DNA of 64,000 nucleotides from Nitrosopumilaceae archaeon (GCA_035631875.1 DASQHX010000011.1:62001-126000); one strand, 5' to 3'; positions 1 through 7,922 are shown, counted from the stretch's first letter. Numbers and translations are program-made. The notes: a model not told the origin generated them from the sequence alone.

Positions 1-117
1 GACAACCAGATTTTCGCATCGTTTTGTTATACGGTTTTCTTTAATATATTATTACAAGGGTGATTAGATCATTGAAAATTAGCAAAAGCTTTAAATCCAG
101 TCTGACAAGAACGGGGA

Positions 118-717
118 ATGATGACTACTGTTAGTAAAACAATCGATATCAAATCCAAAGTCTCTAACGTCTTTACCTATTTTGCAAGACCAGAACACAT
201 CTCTGACCAATTTGAAGAGAGAGTGGGAATGACTGTGGTACCCATGGATGTTAAGGCAGGTATGGGTGTAGGAACTACCTTTAGAGTAATAGGTGATTTT
301 GATGGTAAAAGACTGGAATGGGATTGTGAAACAACAGAATTCATACCAGAACAAAAAATTGCAGCTAAAATGATCAAAGGTCCTTTCAAAAAATGGGACA
401 TTGCAGTTGAATTCAAATCACTGGAAGATAACCTAACTAAACTTACCATGACAGTAAATTATGAAATGCCATTAGGCCCACTGGGCAGCATTTTAAACAA
501 AATTAAATTTGCAAAGACAGCAGAAAAGGGAATGGAAACTGCTCTCTACAAAGTTAGAGGACTCTTGGAAGGGAATGGTTCAATTCCAGTGTACATTACA
601 CTTGATGCGTATAGAAAACTTTTAGAGGAAAAAGCAAAAATGAACAACGCACCAGTTTCTACCGTCTTGACTAAAATATTAGAAAAATACTCTCAAATTG
701 AGACAGTTAAAAACTAA
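118..717 (+). CDS. SRPBCC/START-like protein with C-terminal ribbon-helix-helix-like segment
   Basis: A 199-residue protein that I read as two parts. Residues 1-150 have the pattern of the SRPBCC (polyketide cyclase/START-like) fold, a beta-rich hydrophobic pocket: an opening KTIDIKSKVSNVFTYFARPEH segment of the kind typical of these proteins and mid-domain strands such as LTKLTMTVNYEMPLG. The last 45 residues, from IPVYITLDAYRKLLEEK on, look like a beta strand plus two helices, as in ribbon-helix-helix DNA-binding domains. Two consecutive ATG codons lie at 118 and 121, and either could be the start. The ligand is unknown. It stands alone upstream of tRNA-Lys, and a TATA-like TTTAAATCC at about 90-98 gives a short leader. 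Family assignment is by pattern only. Confidence 0.8.
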   Translation: MMTTVSKTIDIKSKVSNVFTYFARPEHISDQFEERVGMTVVPMDVKAGMGVGTTFRVIGDFDGKRLEWDCETTEFIPEQKIAAKMIKGPFKKWDIAVEFKSLEDNLTKLTMTVNYEMPLGPLGSILNKIKFAKTAEKGMETALYKVRGLLEGNGSIPVYITLDAYRKLLEEKAKMNNAPVSTVLTKILEKYSQIETVKN

Positions 718-774
718 AAATTAATTTTATTTCAACTCAAGTTTAAATAACGAACTTTGTGTTTCCTATTTTGC

Positions 775-863
775 GGGTCTATGGCTCAGCCAGGTAGAGC
801 GAGGGACTCTTATGCTCTTTCAGAGAAATCCCTATGTCGTGGGTTCAAATCCCACTAGACCCG
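775..863 (+). tRNA. tRNA-Lys(CTT) with 15-nt anticodon-loop intron
   Basis: The acceptor stem GGGTCTA (775-781) pairs with TAGACCC (856-862), and G863 is the discriminator. The D stem is GCTC/GAGC and the T arm GTGGG-TTCAAAT-CCCAC. The anticodon stem AGGGA (802-806)/TCCCT (829-833) encloses 22 nt instead of 7. Removing 15 nt (813-827) after position 37 leaves the loop CTCTTAA, with anticodon CTT. That is the canonical archaeal intron site (37/38). A TATA box TTTAAATAA at 742-750 lies 33 nt upstream. Confidence 0.93.
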
Positions 864-882
864 CTAATTTAGAAAAAATATT

Positions 883-1044
883 CTAATGCATACATTGACA
901 GTTTACCAATTTTGTATCAAAAGTACAATCATGAGGACCATCTGACCTTGCATCTATGGGAATATCTTTCATACATTCATCATGTCGTCCCTTTTTACAA
1001 AACCAACAAATTTTTGTAGGATCATTTTGAGAATTTGTTTCCAT
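883..1044 (-). CDS. Small cysteine-rich (zinc-type) protein, 53 aa
   Basis: Short reverse-strand frame from ATG (1042-1044) to TAG (883-885). The protein contains KICWFCKKGRHDEC near the N-terminus (CxxC plus a third Cys) and ends with NCQCMH, so it carries six cysteines and several His that could bind zinc. A 15-bp gap separates it from the C2H2 protein upstream on the same strand, so the two probably share a transcript. Similar small zinc proteins are common in thaumarchaea, but I cannot name this one. Coding status rests on the cysteine pattern and the tidy spacing. Confidence 0.6.
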   Translation of the reverse strand: METNSQNDPTKICWFCKKGRHDECMKDIPIDARSDGPHDCTFDTKLVNCQCMH

Positions 1045-1058
1045 AAGAATCTCTCAAA

Positions 1059-1220
1059 TCAAAATACAGCTACATCGCCTGGAGCAGGAGAATGTTCGTG
1101 GCTATTTTTGTGATATTCGATAAATTCTTTATGTGTTACCTCTTGATGTTTTCTTAATTCTTCAATATTTTCAAAAGTTTCGTTACAAAGATAACATTTT
1201 GGTTTGTGTTGATCAACCAT
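1059..1220 (-). CDS. Small C2H2 zinc-finger protein, 53 aa
   Basis: Reverse-strand frame from ATG (1218-1220) to TGA (1059-1061). One classical finger is visible near the N-terminus: C-x2-C-x12-H-x4-H (CYLC...RKHQEVTH), followed by a His-rich tail ending SPAPGDVAVF. It matches in size and style the other C2H2 microprotein at 8514-8696. It is the first gene of a probable two-gene unit with 883-1044. Single-finger proteins of this kind may bind DNA, RNA or protein; nothing in the sequence decides which. Confidence 0.7.
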   Translation of the reverse strand: MVDQHKPKCYLCNETFENIEELRKHQEVTHKEFIEYHKNSHEHSPAPGDVAVF

Positions 1221-1294
1221 TGATAATACCATATCTGAAATGTCTGTGTTGTTGTAATTGAATCTTTCAGATATGATTTTGTATCACTTGCGTC

Positions 1295-2221
1295 TCAAAT
1301 TGGAGTTAGCCATTTTGAGAATCTTTTAGCTTTTCCCATGGCTACACTCAAAAAGGCATTTTGAAGCTTTCGTGTTATCTTACCAGGTTTCCCGTCTCCG
1401 ATTGTTATGTTGTCAATTTCTGTTACCGATTTTACCTCTGCGGCTGTTCCAGTCATAAATACTTCATCAGCAACATAGAGATCCTCTCTATCGATATTAG
1501 TTTCTGTTATTGAAATCTCATCAGCACTAGCTATTTTGATGACACTGTCTCTCGTTATACCATTTAATATGCCAGCACTTAGCGGAGGAGTAAATATTTC
1601 GCCATTATTTACAAGGAAAATATTTTCTGCACTTCCTTCTGAGATTTTGCCATTATAATTTAACATTATAGCTTCATCATAGCCATCTTTTAGCGCTTCT
1701 ACTCTGGCAAGTGCAGCATTTGCATAGTTCGAGGCAGCTTTTGCTTGCATAGGTTGGGATCTAGAATCTATTCTTAACCAACTTGAAACTTTACATCTTG
1801 CCCCATGTACTTTTCCTGCACTTGATTCACCAAGTTTCCATTCCCAACATGCAATAGCAAGATCAATCTTATTTGGAGTCGGAGTTAAACCAAGTACTCC
1901 ATAACCATAATAAGCAATGGGTCTGATGTAACATTCTTTTAACTTACTTGCCTTTACTGTTTCTATTATTGCTTTAGAGATTTCATTTTTTGAATATGGT
2001 AATTTCATAGAATACATTTTTGCTGATTTGAATAATCTATCAACATGTTCTGGTAATCGAAATATCATAGAACCTTTTGGTGTGTTATAGCATCTAATTC
2101 CTTCAAAGACTGCTGTTGAATAATGTAATGCATGGGTAAGAACATGTATTTTGGCATCCTTGAATGGTACAAGCTTACCATTCATCCAAATTTTTCCTTG
2201 TTCTTTCATAGAAAATGACAC
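1295..2221 (-). CDS. ilvE: Branched-chain amino acid aminotransferase
   Basis: A 308-residue fold-type IV PLP aminotransferase that moves the amino group between glutamate and branched-chain 2-oxo acids (the last step of Val/Leu/Ile synthesis, cytoplasmic). The PLP lysine is K161 in QAKAASNYANA, a context typical of IlvE. Downstream motifs EAIMLNYNGKISEGSAEN (phosphate-binding region) and GITRDSV are also present. Length matches the family (about 300). It stands alone on the minus strand with a long spacer behind its start. D-amino-acid transaminase or aminodeoxychorismate lyase share the fold, but the whole-length pattern favours IlvE. Confidence 0.93.
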   Translation of the reverse strand: MSFSMKEQGKIWMNGKLVPFKDAKIHVLTHALHYSTAVFEGIRCYNTPKGSMIFRLPEHVDRLFKSAKMYSMKLPYSKNEISKAIIETVKASKLKECYIRPIAYYGYGVLGLTPTPNKIDLAIACWEWKLGESSAGKVHGARCKVSSWLRIDSRSQPMQAKAASNYANAALARVEALKDGYDEAIMLNYNGKISEGSAENIFLVNNGEIFTPPLSAGILNGITRDSVIKIASADEISITETNIDREDLYVADEVFMTGTAAEVKSVTEIDNITIGDGKPGKITRKLQNAFLSVAMGKAKRFSKWLTPI

Positions 2222-2800
2222 GGAGTCTGGTAATTTAAAGAATTAATTAGAATTTAGTACTAGACAATATTTGAAATCACTGTTTTAATTTTATAATTGA
2301 AGCCTAATTTCTTTAAATTTAAGTCTGAGATTTTATTCCTATGAACTCAATTCTCTCTTTGTTGTGGTATCTCTTCTGGTGTATGCCTAATTGGAAATGG
2401 ATTTGAGATGAGAAAAATTTGTTTATCTATAGCAAAGGACGAGAATTAACCTCAAAAAATGTTTTCTTGAATAAAAATATAACTGGAAGTGATATGTGTC
2501 CTGATTGCAGTGGCTCTCATCTTGTGGATTATTACTAGTAATACTAATGGATCTATATAGATCAGGTCTAAATATTGCTGATGTGTATATACGATAGCGC
2601 GTGTTTTGGGTAACGCCGGGCTGATTCTAGATACGAGGCCCAAGAATAAACCCACTTTGACTTCTATAGGTATAGGCTTGTAGGGGTCAACTGCTTAAGC
2701 TAAATATCAGTTGTTTTCAAAATAAAATAAATCCAGTAATTATTCCTGCATTAAATTACTAAAAGCAAGAATTAACTAGTGTCATTTCATTTGTTTCAGT
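2222..2800. other. 579-bp spacer with possible structured RNA and decayed zinc ribbon
   Basis: No convincing full gene. Three things are visible. A 14-residue plus-strand frame at 2494-2538 reads MCPDCSGSHLVDYY then stops; it resembles the first strand of a TFB-type zinc ribbon and may be a remnant. A 21-codon Trp-rich frame lies at 2341-2406. A locally GC-rich patch folds as nested stems, TGGGT (2607-2611)/ACCCA (2650-2654) around GGGC (2618-2621)/GCCC (2638-2641), which suggests a small structured RNA. The 67-codon antisense frame across this patch looks non-coding. Confidence 0.4.
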
Positions 2801-2875
2801 ATGGTTAAAAGAAAAACAGGTAAGCATATGAGAATTGCAGACCAGCATGCTGTACGTAGAAAAAGAAAGAAGTAA
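2801..2875 (+). CDS. Highly basic 24-aa microprotein
   Basis: An ATG-to-TAA frame encoding MVKRKTGKHMRIADQHAVRR plus a KRKK end. Thirteen of 24 residues are Lys, Arg or His. Size and charge recall the tiny ribosomal protein eL41, but the sequence is not an eL41 match, so I give no name. It lies at the end of a long spacer, just past the convergent end of aspartokinase. It could be an extra ribosomal or nucleic-acid-binding peptide. Coding status is inferred from composition only; a chance frame of this length is possible. Confidence 0.45.
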   Translation: MVKRKTGKHMRIADQHAVRRKRKK

Positions 2876-2891
2876 CCTTCAATTTTTGTCT

Positions 2892-4307
2892 CTATACAAA
2901 CTTGATTTTTGATCTTTCATTATGTACTGTACGAATAGCTTTTTCTATGTTATCTCCAGTATCCTCTATTACTATTATAATTCGTGAAGTCTCTTCTTGA
3001 GCATCCATGTTTAGTATGTTTAAACCAGCTTCACCTATCTTAGAGCTAGCTTTGGATGCAATCTGTTGTACACGCCACATCTCATCTCCTATCAAAGTAA
3101 TAACGCCTCTATTGTAAGTAATTGAAGCTAACGAATCAAACGCGAGAATGTATCTCTCATTTCGTTTTACATAATCTGCATCAAGAAACAGTACTCTAGT
3201 AAATTCTATACCATCTTTTGTATAGGGAGATAAAATTACAAATTCATTATACCTCTTGTCCTTTTCAAGGGACTCAAACAAACTTTGTGCAGAAACACTT
3301 TCTATTCGTAATATTGCACAGTTCTTTTTCCCTGTAACTATCTTAAGAGGATGACCATTTTTTTTGCTAGGATTTCTCTCAATAGTAGTAAGTTTTTCAG
3401 GTTTATTCATATCAGTTATTATTATTGGCATATCTACACCATTTTCCACAATCTCTTTTATCGCAATTGGATCCAGGATTTTCATTCCAAACATACCTGC
3501 AATTCTAGCTTCATTATACGAAAGTTGTCCAATGCCTTCTAATTCTTCTTTTACAATTCTTGGATCGGCAGAAAGAACCGCACTATCCTTTTCAAAATCA
3601 ATTTTAGTATGATATTTTTTACTAAATAATATGCCAAGATCTGCAGCAGTTCTGTCTGAACCTCCTCTTTCATAGGTAGTTTCTAATCCATCAATAGTTT
3701 TTCCAATGAATCCTCCAATAGATAGTACATCATTTTTTTCTAGTAGTGCTTCTATGGCATTTACATTTTGAGAAGATTCTGCAACCAGAAAGTTTGCTGA
3801 CTCTATATTTTTGTCAGTTATGATTGGCCACGTCTCAAATTCTATTACATCTGATTTAATTCCTGAACTTTTTAGAACATAATTCATTACATGTGACATG
3901 AGTATCTCTCCAGAATATGCAAGAACTCTGGATCTTGTTTCATATGCAAATTCTTTTTTTTGTATAGCTATATTCAATGCATTTGATGATTTTTCCAACA
4001 AGGAACCAATTATTTTTTTACAATCTTCTTGGTATTTCTTGTCTACAAATTCTAATATTTTCTGATATGGTTTTTTTAATTCCTCTATGTTTACTAGATT
4101 TCCTTCTTCTGCTTTTTGACCGATTTTTAAAGCAATGTCTGTAAGGGATCTTTGTTTATTGTCATGTTCAGTTAAAGGAGCAGAAAAGACAGCAATTACT
4201 TTGGAATCTTTTTTCAATTCATTAATGCGCTTTATGATAAGAGGTATTTGTTTACCATCAATTCCTATCGCACTTCCACCAAACTTTGCAATTACTAGAT
4301 TTTTCAA
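2892..4307 (-). CDS. lysC: Aspartokinase
   Basis: A 471-residue monofunctional aspartate kinase (ATP + L-aspartate to 4-phosphoaspartate), the entry to threonine, methionine and lysine/homoserine synthesis. The N-terminal nucleotide site is LVIAKFGGSAIG (family KFGGTS). A later GGSDRTAADLGILFSKKYH segment is the aspartate/ATP loop characteristic of aspartokinases. The C-terminal 150 residues look like tandem ACT domains (for example VITLIGDEMW...IASKASSKIGEAGLNILNM), the usual site of allosteric control by Lys or Thr. No partner homoserine dehydrogenase lies next to it. Confidence 0.93.
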   Translation of the reverse strand: MKNLVIAKFGGSAIGIDGKQIPLIIKRINELKKDSKVIAVFSAPLTEHDNKQRSLTDIALKIGQKAEEGNLVNIEELKKPYQKILEFVDKKYQEDCKKIIGSLLEKSSNALNIAIQKKEFAYETRSRVLAYSGEILMSHVMNYVLKSSGIKSDVIEFETWPIITDKNIESANFLVAESSQNVNAIEALLEKNDVLSIGGFIGKTIDGLETTYERGGSDRTAADLGILFSKKYHTKIDFEKDSAVLSADPRIVKEELEGIGQLSYNEARIAGMFGMKILDPIAIKEIVENGVDMPIIITDMNKPEKLTTIERNPSKKNGHPLKIVTGKKNCAILRIESVSAQSLFESLEKDKRYNEFVILSPYTKDGIEFTRVLFLDADYVKRNERYILAFDSLASITYNRGVITLIGDEMWRVQQIASKASSKIGEAGLNILNMDAQEETSRIIIVIEDTGDNIEKAIRTVHNERSKIKFV

Positions 4308-4461
4308 AACTTAATTACAGCTCTCAAAATCCGTGTATAAAGTTTGGGTAAACTATGAACTCAAATGTGATTGAATTCAGATAAATTATACGCATTCCTT
4401 AAATCTGGAATTTAGACTAGTATATTATGTCATTTGTGATAAATTTTGAGGATGAATTCAA

Positions 4462-4605
4462 TTGAGTGACCTTATACAAGGTGAACTATTCAAAGACAAA
4501 AATACAAATCATATTCTGCAATATGTTCCGGAGATAGGTTTAGTGCATAATGAATCATTATGTAAGGAAATAACTGGCTGCATTAATTTTCAACAAAACA
4601 ATTAA
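4462..4605 (+). CDS. Possible 47-aa protein, function unknown
   Basis: A TTG-initiated frame ends at TAA 4603-4605, just before the convergent glycosyltransferase. A purine-rich GAGGATGA stretch (4449-4456) lies close upstream and could serve as a ribosome site. The product LSDLIQGELFKDKN...CKEITGCINFQQNN is soluble-looking with two Cys and has no family I recognise. A 5-codon ATG frame overlaps the start. Coding status is uncertain. Confidence 0.35.
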   Translation: MSDLIQGELFKDKNTNHILQYVPEIGLVHNESLCKEITGCINFQQNN

Positions 4606-4607
4606 AA

Positions 4608-5621
4608 TCATAATATCTTTTTGATCAGGTTTGCAGCTTTTTGAGCACCATCAAAATTTATTTGAATCCTTTTTTCATTAATTTTTTCTGGAATCAAAGA
4701 CTCTAAAAGGGAAAGATCATCAAAAGAAAAACCTACTTCCTTTGCATTTTCTTCTTGTTCAAAATGTCCCTTTATTGGTATGAAAATACCTGGGGTTCCA
4801 TAATGTTTAGATTCATCAATTGTTGATTTGCCTGCAAGAGAAATTATCAAATCTGCAGCATAAATGATTTCATGTAAATTATTTACAAAACCGAGATTTC
4901 GTATCTTATCATTATAAATTTTTAATGACGGTCCAGAAACAATGACAAGTTCTGCATCTAATTTTATTTTTTCAAAGACATCAATTACTGCATCAATTAA
5001 AAATTTACCTGCATTTGTTCCTCCTATACTTACAACAATTGTTTTTTTATTGAACAAAAATTTCTTTCTTAATTCCTCCCTTGTCCGTATAATGCTTCTT
5101 ACTATTGGTCCAACTCTTACAATGTTATCTTCATTAGGACCATTTTCAGGTAAAATTACAAGATCACATTTTTGAATTATCTCTTTCATTGAACGATTCA
5201 TCTTTTTTTCAATTAAAGATCCAATTCCACGTACAAATCTTGTTTCTAAAATATCTGTAATCAATATTGTTCTTAGTTTTTTTCCCTGTCCTATTGTGAG
5301 TGATGCAAAATCCTCATCACTAACTATGAGATTTGGTTTTTCCCTTTCTATTATATTTGATGATATAGCCTTACATTCCTTGTAATATGAATAATATTTA
5401 AAAAGCCAATTTAATGGATTTTGTAATTTACCATTATTGACTGCAAAAGGAGGAGGATGATACAAGTCTTCTATATCAAAACTATATTCTGAAAATAATT
5501 TTGATCCTCCTTCACCACTGATAAATTTTATAGAATTTTTATCAAGATATTGAGCAATAGCTATGTCTCGTGTTGCATGTCCAAGACCTATTGGACTTGA
5601 AAAGAAAACTATCTTATTCAT
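4608..5621 (-). CDS. MurG-like glycosyltransferase (GT28/GT-B fold)
   Basis: A 337-residue GT-B fold enzyme. The N-terminal SSPIGLGHATRDIAIAQYL is the acceptor-side glycine loop (family GxGH). The C-terminal half has the nucleotide-sugar motifs VVSIGGTNAG and AADLIISLAGKSTIDESKHYGTPGIFIPI, the latter resembling MurG's second nucleotide-sugar motif. Length matches the small archaeal MJ1255-type transferases. The likely role is glycosylation of a lipid or cell-surface precursor on the cytoplasmic face of the membrane; donor and acceptor cannot be read from sequence. Monocistronic, convergent with the small frame before it. Confidence 0.85.
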   Translation of the reverse strand: MNKIVFFSSPIGLGHATRDIAIAQYLDKNSIKFISGEGGSKLFSEYSFDIEDLYHPPPFAVNNGKLQNPLNWLFKYYSYYKECKAISSNIIEREKPNLIVSDEDFASLTIGQGKKLRTILITDILETRFVRGIGSLIEKKMNRSMKEIIQKCDLVILPENGPNEDNIVRVGPIVRSIIRTREELRKKFLFNKKTIVVSIGGTNAGKFLIDAVIDVFEKIKLDAELVIVSGPSLKIYNDKIRNLGFVNNLHEIIYAADLIISLAGKSTIDESKHYGTPGIFIPIKGHFEQEENAKEVGFSFDDLSLLESLIPEKINEKRIQINFDGAQKAANLIKKIL

Positions 5622-5710
5622 ATTTTGAATTCAATTGGTGATAATTTCTGCGTTTTTCTTTTCATATAAAATTCTCAAAGTTTAAATGCATTTCTAATTG
5701 GAATTTGCTT

Positions 5711-5784
5711 GGGTTCATAGTCCAGCCGGTTATGACGTCGCCCTTACACGGCGAAGATCCAGGGTTCGAATCCCTGTGGACCCA
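5711..5784 (+). tRNA. tRNA-Val(TAC)
   Basis: Acceptor GGGTTCA (5711-5717) pairs with TGGACCC (5777-5783), and the discriminator is A5784. The anticodon stem-loop is TCGCC-CTTACAC-GGCGA with anticodon TAC; the T arm is CAGGG-TTCGAAT-CCCTG. No intron. The TATA box TTTAAATG at 5681-5688 lies 30 nt upstream. Confidence 0.95.
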
Positions 5785-5862
5785 TACTTCATGCAGTATG
5801 AATTCCCATCGAAAAATGACTGAATTTTTCATTTTTGGAGTAGTGATTTTTGTTTGTGGTAT

Positions 5863-6033
5863 CTATGTGAACATCTCAGATAATTTTCTAATGATTATAT
5901 CATGTCCATAAAATACATGTAACGAACAATACTCCTTTATCATTTTTTCAATAGATTTATCATTAAAGTATTTTTCATTGTATCTCCCAAATGATTTGTT
6001 ACAGTTACGACAGTATATCTCCTTCAAATTCAC
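5863..6033 (-). CDS. Possible small zinc-knuckle protein, 56 aa
   Basis: Reverse-strand frame with a GTG start (6031-6033) and TAG stop (5863-5865). The product VNLKEIYCRNCNKSFGRYNEK... has CRNC near the start and a Cys and His (EYCSLHVFYGH) further on, a possible four-ligand zinc site. It lies 28 bp downstream of the urease-gamma paralog on the same strand, so it may be the third gene of the ureohydrolase unit. No family is recognised. Confidence 0.45.
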   Translation of the reverse strand: MNLKEIYCRNCNKSFGRYNEKYFNDKSIEKMIKEYCSLHVFYGHDIIIRKLSEMFT

Positions 6034-6061
6034 ATCAATTTTTCTTTTTTTTCATAACTGG

Positions 6062-6460
6062 TTAACTCCCACTTGCTTCGGAATCTATCATTATGTAATT
6101 TGCAGTTGGAATCGGTTCAATGTATCTGATTGTCTTTTTTGGAAAATTATCCAAAATGATATTAAATATAATTTCTCTTAACGTTTCTGGAACTCCAATT
6201 AAAACATTATCTCTTGTTAAAATTTTTAATGAGTTATTTACTATTTCTGACTCGGATTTGTTTGAACGTATTTCACTTACTATGTGTGCACAATATGCCA
6301 ACAAGGCTTCATTGACGTTTAGTTTCAAATTTTTTGCAAGTTTGTCCTTAACTAATTCTACAACATTGTGAAAAATTGCATCATCTTCGTTTCTGAATTC
6401 AAACAATATCGTAAAGGAAAGATCTGATTCTCCCTTTACCACCATCTCGATTTTAATCAA
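6062..6460 (-). CDS. Divergent paralog of urease gamma subunit (UreA-like)
   Basis: A 132-residue protein whose residues 40-120 align by eye with this genome's own UreA (15344-15661). KNLKLNVNEALLAYCAHIV matches Ure[20 protein letters not shown], and LKILTRDNVLIGVPETLREI matches [21 protein letters not shown] 30-residue N-terminal segment is extra. The start is TTG at 6458-6460, overlapping the ureohydrolase stop in the string TTGA (translational coupling); an in-frame ATG lies five codons on. UreA is normally a structural subunit of the urease (UreABC)n complex, but there is no second ureB/ureC here. This copy may therefore have been recruited as a partner of the ureohydrolase or as a urease modulator (inference). 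Confidence 0.82.
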   Translation of the reverse strand: MIKIEMVVKGESDLSFTILFEFRNEDDAIFHNVVELVKDKLAKNLKLNVNEALLAYCAHIVSEIRSNKSESEIVNNSLKILTRDNVLIGVPETLREIIFNIILDNFPKKTIRYIEPIPTANYIMIDSEASGS

Positions 6461-7575
6461 TTTCTTTTTGGAATCTTTGCTTTTGGACCGTTTCCAAAGT
6501 CATAAGTATGATTTTTTCCACGATATGCATTTGGTCGTATCGGTTTGCCTTCAGTTTGGCCTTTCTTAGTAAGAGATAATCCTGCGAGAAGTTCTACAAT
6601 CAATCTGTTTGCCAAGCCTGATGTAATTCCTCCATTGTAAGAGTTCCCATCACTTACATCATAGTTTGGTGCAACTTCTACAAGATCAAATGCAAACTTG
6701 TCTGGATCAAATGATGTGGAAAGCAACCTCATCAATCTCATCCCTTCTCTTGATGTCAAGCCGTTTGGTTCAGGCTCTCCTGTTCCTGGAGCATATGCTG
6801 GATCAAATGTATCAATGTCCCAGCTGATGTATACTGCATCTACGTTATCATTAGCCCTATCTGCCGCTTCTTTTGCAATCCTATCGATTCCTAATTCCTC
6901 TACATCTAGCATGGTAAACCATTGAAAGTCTTGATCTGCCATCCACTTGTATAGATCTGGTCCAGGCCAATATCCACGAGGTCCAATTAGTGTGTAATTC
7001 TTTCCTTTAAGACATCCTAATTCCATTATTCTTCTAATGTGAGCCCCATGGTCATACTTGAAACCGCATAGACCTTGTGGTGCACAGTCAGCATGTGTAT
7101 CAATGTGAATCATTCCTATGTTTTTGTATTTTTTTGCAAATGCTCGTACATTTGCAAAAGTAATAGAGTGATCACCACCAAGCATGACTGGGATTCCATC
7201 AACATCTAATACTTCTTTGACTTTGTCAGTCATTCTTCTATGGGATTCTACTACATCACCTGGTGAAATATTGACATCTCCATAATCAACTGTCCTGAAA
7301 ACTCCAAATGGGTCAACGCCAGTTTCGATGTTGAAATGTTCGTATGGAGGAGATGGTACGGTAGAAGCTGCTCTTATAGCTCTTGGTCCATATCTAGCAC
7401 CTGGTCTGATAGTTGTTCCAAAGTCAAAAGGTTCACCTATTATTGCTACATCAGGTCGTACTTTTTCTAACTCGGCTTTACTTCTTAACCAAGGTAATTT
7501 CAAGAACGTTGGTATACCAACAAAAATCGGTTCGTCATTACCCTTGTATGAATCTCCATAAAATTCCATTCCCAT
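6457..7575 (-). CDS. Ureohydrolase (agmatinase/guanidinase family)
   Basis: A 372-residue arginase-superfamily enzyme that splits a guanidino compound to release urea. All six binuclear-metal ligands are visible: H136 in GGDHS, D159/H161/D163 in HIDTHAD, D253/D255 in SWDIDTFDP. The substrate-loop signature PGTGEPEPNGLTSREG follows. It is longer than typical agmatinases (about 300 aa), nearer the length of the nickel-dependent guanidine hydrolases. Agmatine is a plausible substrate because a pyruvoyl arginine decarboxylase lies at 20401, but guanidine or guanidino acids cannot be excluded. It leads a unit with the UreA paralog, and two copies of the GTAGATTACG motif lie upstream (7621-7705). 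Confidence 0.9.
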   Translation of the reverse strand: MGMEFYGDSYKGNDEPIFVGIPTFLKLPWLRSKAELEKVRPDVAIIGEPFDFGTTIRPGARYGPRAIRAASTVPSPPYEHFNIETGVDPFGVFRTVDYGDVNISPGDVVESHRRMTDKVKEVLDVDGIPVMLGGDHSITFANVRAFAKKYKNIGMIHIDTHADCAPQGLCGFKYDHGAHIRRIMELGCLKGKNYTLIGPRGYWPGPDLYKWMADQDFQWFTMLDVEELGIDRIAKEAADRANDNVDAVYISWDIDTFDPAYAPGTGEPEPNGLTSREGMRLMRLLSTSFDPDKFAFDLVEVAPNYDVSDGNSYNGGITSGLANRLIVELLAGLSLTKKGQTEGKPIRPNAYRGKNHTYDFGNGPKAKIPKRN

Positions 7576-7620
7576 ATTTATCGATTTAGTAATAGATTAG
7601 TATCTACTTAAATTTGTCTA

Positions 7621-7705
7621 AGTAATCTACGTTTTTGAATGGTTCTGCAGTAGAACTTTTTCGTATTTGATTTTTGAATTATTGAAAATGTTGCGTAATC
7701 TACGT
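7621..7705 (-). promoter_or_regulatory. Two GTAGATTACK motif copies upstream of ureohydrolase
   Basis: Plus-strand AGTAATCTACGT (7621-7632) and TTGCGTAATCTACGT (7691-7705) are reverse copies of the motif ACGTAGATTACK, both oriented toward the ureohydrolase start at 7575. Related copies precede the nickel permease (22153-22238) and lie between the ParB-like gene and gene 11951 (11860-11901). They look like operators of one regulon; the regulator is unknown. Confidence 0.55.
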
Positions 7706-7779
7706 GCTATTTCAGAAAAAATTTGTCTGAAAATTTGATGTAATAAAATTTTAAATACATTAGAATTAATAATGTCCTA

Positions 7780-7911
7780 ATGGATTTGACAGGTGTTTAT
7801 GCAATGTTTGCAGCAATACTGGCTGCAAGTGGTTTCTTTTTGTTCATGGGAACTATAGGTCTTAAGGGGGACAAAAAAGAAGATGAATTGCATAAAGCAG
7901 AGAATACATAG
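7780..7911 (+). CDS. Small single-span membrane protein, 43 aa
   Basis: ATG-to-TAG frame encoding one hydrophobic helix (residues 6-27, from VYAMFAAILAASGFF on), then a charged tail KGDKKEDELHKAENT. A TATA box TTTAAATA at 7751-7757 sits about 25 bp before the start, predicting a nearly leaderless transcript. It lies 11 bp upstream of the TPR gene and may share its message. It could be a small subunit of a membrane complex, but no specific assignment is possible. Confidence 0.65.
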   Translation: MDLTGVYAMFAAILAASGFFLFMGTIGLKGDKKEDELHKAENT

Positions 7912-7922
7912 AGTTATTCAAT

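Noticed and set aside
773-865. tRNA-Lys acceptor stem extended by GC...GC to nine pairs
   Set aside because: The two extra flanking pairs are outside the seven-pair acceptor once D and T arms are placed correctly.
2452-2655. 67-codon reverse ORF (MGLFLGLVSRISPALPKTRA...)
   Set aside because: It has no family features and covers the GC-rich foldable patch; composition looks like chance translation of a structured stretch.
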